Virus record (IMG/VR): IMGVR_UViG_3300027730_000078
Location: 1-35,905 of that record
Direction: 5' to 3' (one strand)
Length of the DNA: 35,905 nt
From: a virus
Part shown: positions 34,895-35,905 of the stretch, piece by piece
Position numbering within the stretch: position 1 is the stretch's first letter
How the letters are laid out: the number at the start of each line of letters is the position of its first letter
Position numbers and translations under genes: made by a program
Notes under the pieces: generated by a model
What the model was told of the DNA's origin: nothing
Databases searched by the model: none
The model's input: the letters and a program-made list of their open reading frames with translations, nothing else

Positions 34895-35905
34895 ATGGAA
34901 ATTACGCCAGCCCCCAATAGCCCGATAGGATGGAGCGATGCCCACCAGTCGGCATTGCAGCCTAAAGATTCGCGCTATTGCCAGCCGTGGGGGGTAACTC
35001 CCGCAGGCGTAGAGCATGATATGAGGTTTCAGCTTCAGTTTAGCAAGGTGGGCTATAATCTTTATCCAGACTATCCCCAAGTGCTGTTTACCGGAAACAC
35101 TACAAGTGTCGGCTCTTTTCAGTTGATTGATTCGGGTGCCAATTTTACTAGCCCGCCAATACAGGCTGGGACGCTTGCGGTTAACGTGGACACAGAGGAA
35201 CAGACCTACGCAACAGGGCTTGGCGGAACAACGGCCATTAACACCAATGATGACATATTTGATTCTGGCACATCTGGTGACGAATACAAGGTGTTTAACC
35301 TAATTTTGCTTGGTTCCGTATCTTATAACTTCGATAACAACAACGTAGATTTTGCGCCAAATAACACAGCAAACACGCTTGTAATAGATAACTTTTTTCC
35401 GAATACCACGGACCGCTTTGCGGTTGAAATTGAAATTGAAAATTATGCTGGCGGCGAATTAACCTTATCTACCGGTTCCTATCCGGGGTCGCCAACGGCT
35501 TTCGATTCTGTTTTTTCTGCTCAAGGCAATGGAACATTTACATTTTTCGGCATACCGGCTGGTTTTGACCTTTTTTTGTTAGACAGTACGGGAGAGGCCA
35601 ACTACACCATTACGGCCATTCGCATTTACTACGCAGCAAAGCCAGAGGTTTTTGTTTATGAGGAATCAACAGAAATTGACCAAATTGACCCAACGGAATA
35701 CATCCACAACAGAGCTTTATTTACGGTTGACATTCTGTCGTATGGAATTGGTTGCTATACGTTGTATGCCAACAGCGTTAACGGGCTGGTGGGTTCATCT
35801 ACCTTTCCGCTTCAGGTAAACCCGCCGTGGCTCTTAAACAACATAGGGCCGGGATGGGCTTTTACCGCAGGCGAGTTGGTTCACACAGTGGACGGGCCGG
35901 TCGAA
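34895..35905 (+). CDS. Tail protein, cut by the end of the window
   Basis: Open from MEITPAPNSPIGWSDAHQSA to the last base (337 codons, no stop). Ser/Thr/Asn/Gly-rich with long beta-structured stretches and little helix, as in tail-tip or fibre proteins; one segment reads TLYANSVNGLVGSSTFPLQV. It follows the baseplate-like protein with a promoter-like box before the ATG. The rest of the gene and its function lie outside the window. Confidence 0.7.
   Translation, partial: MEITPAPNSPIGWSDAHQSALQPKDSRYCQPWGVTPAGVEHDMRFQLQFSKVGYNLYPDYPQVLFTGNTTSVGSFQLIDSGANFTSPPIQAGTLAVNVDTEEQTYATGLGGTTAINTNDDIFDSGTSGDEYKVFNLILLGSVSYNFDNNNVDFAPNNTANTLVIDNFFPNTTDRFAVEIEIENYAGGELTLSTGSYPGSPTAFDSVFSAQGNGTFTFFGIPAGFDLFLLDSTGEANYTITAIRIYYAAKPEVFVYEESTEIDQIDPTEYIHNRALFTVDILSYGIGCYTLYANSVNGLVGSSTFPLQVNPPWLLNNIGPGWAFTAGELVHTVDGPVE

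Noticed and set aside
1-35905. Circular genome closed by the window ends
   Set aside because: The open tail gene at the right end does not continue into the partial gene at the left end; a direct join hits TAG after 20 codons.
1-35905. TAG recoding as in some crAss-like phages
   Set aside because: Several confident genes, including terL and the frameshifted chaperone, end in TAG, and long frames contain no internal TAG.
15-35905. Integrase, repressor or attachment site indicating a temperate phage
   Set aside because: No tyrosine or serine recombinase motif and no CI-like helix-turn-helix repressor were seen; part of the genome is missing, so absence is not proof.

Overview
The window looks like most of the genome of a tailed, siphovirus-type bacteriophage infecting a Bacteroidetes host. 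Evidence for a phage: large terminase, portal, MuF-like head protein, scaffold, major capsid protein, neck and tail-completion proteins, a tail-assembly chaperone with a -1 frameshift signal, tape measure protein, and an endolysin/holin-like/u-spanin lysis cassette. Evidence for the host group: promoters fit the Bacteroidetes -7 box TAnnTTTG (one with a perfect TTG-N19 spacing), starts lack purine-rich ribosome-binding sites, and many start codons sit only 3-7 bases after a -7 box, as expected for leaderless mRNAs. I see no integrase, repressor, tRNA gene or CRISPR array, so a lytic lifestyle is the simpler reading, not a proven one. A gene is cut at each end and the two ends do not join in frame, so a piece of the genome is missing.

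Layout. 1-0.8 kb: end of an unknown gene, then an abundant-virion-protein candidate with a long leader. 0.8-2.75 kb: minus-strand cargo block (two small proteins including a zinc ribbon, a beta-class DNA methyltransferase, an HNH endonuclease, a broken small gene). 2.8-15.3 kb: plus-strand head, neck and adsorption module (glycosyltransferase, portal, MuF, scaffold, capsid, neck, tail completion, jelly-roll-like protein, exported protein, glycosidase-like protein), interrupted by minus-strand single genes (57-aa gene, membrane protein, SpoU RNA methyltransferase), at least three of which carry their own promoter. 15.4-17.1 kb: lysis cassette and a VRR-NUC nuclease. 17.1-19.8 kb: minus-strand accessory operon (nucleotide-modification-associated protein, Ala-rich repeat protein, lipoprotein, small proteins, protein with an SSB-like tip). 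19.9-25.6 kb: recombination and replication (ERF annealing protein, replication-initiator-like piece, two DnaA-domain-IV-like proteins, metallophosphoesterase). 25.8-35.9 kb: terminase, small unknown genes, tail chaperone, tape measure, tail tip proteins.

How it works together: the plus-strand late genes form two blocks (terminase-tail and head-lysis) that would be adjacent through the missing piece of a circular map. Capsid and the 269-811 gene share a promoter plus structured leader, and three copies of one UUCG-loop terminator punctuate the head block. The divergent point at 19.81-19.86 kb separates the leftward accessory operon from rightward recombination and replication genes.

Most interesting: a ~265-nt structured, gene-free segment at 20.96-21.24 kb with a consensus promoter on the minus strand, probably a new noncoding RNA; the -1 frameshift tail chaperone; the shared capsid leader; a recombination scar in which the first 18 codons of the MuF gene occur twice; and the leaderless promoter network.
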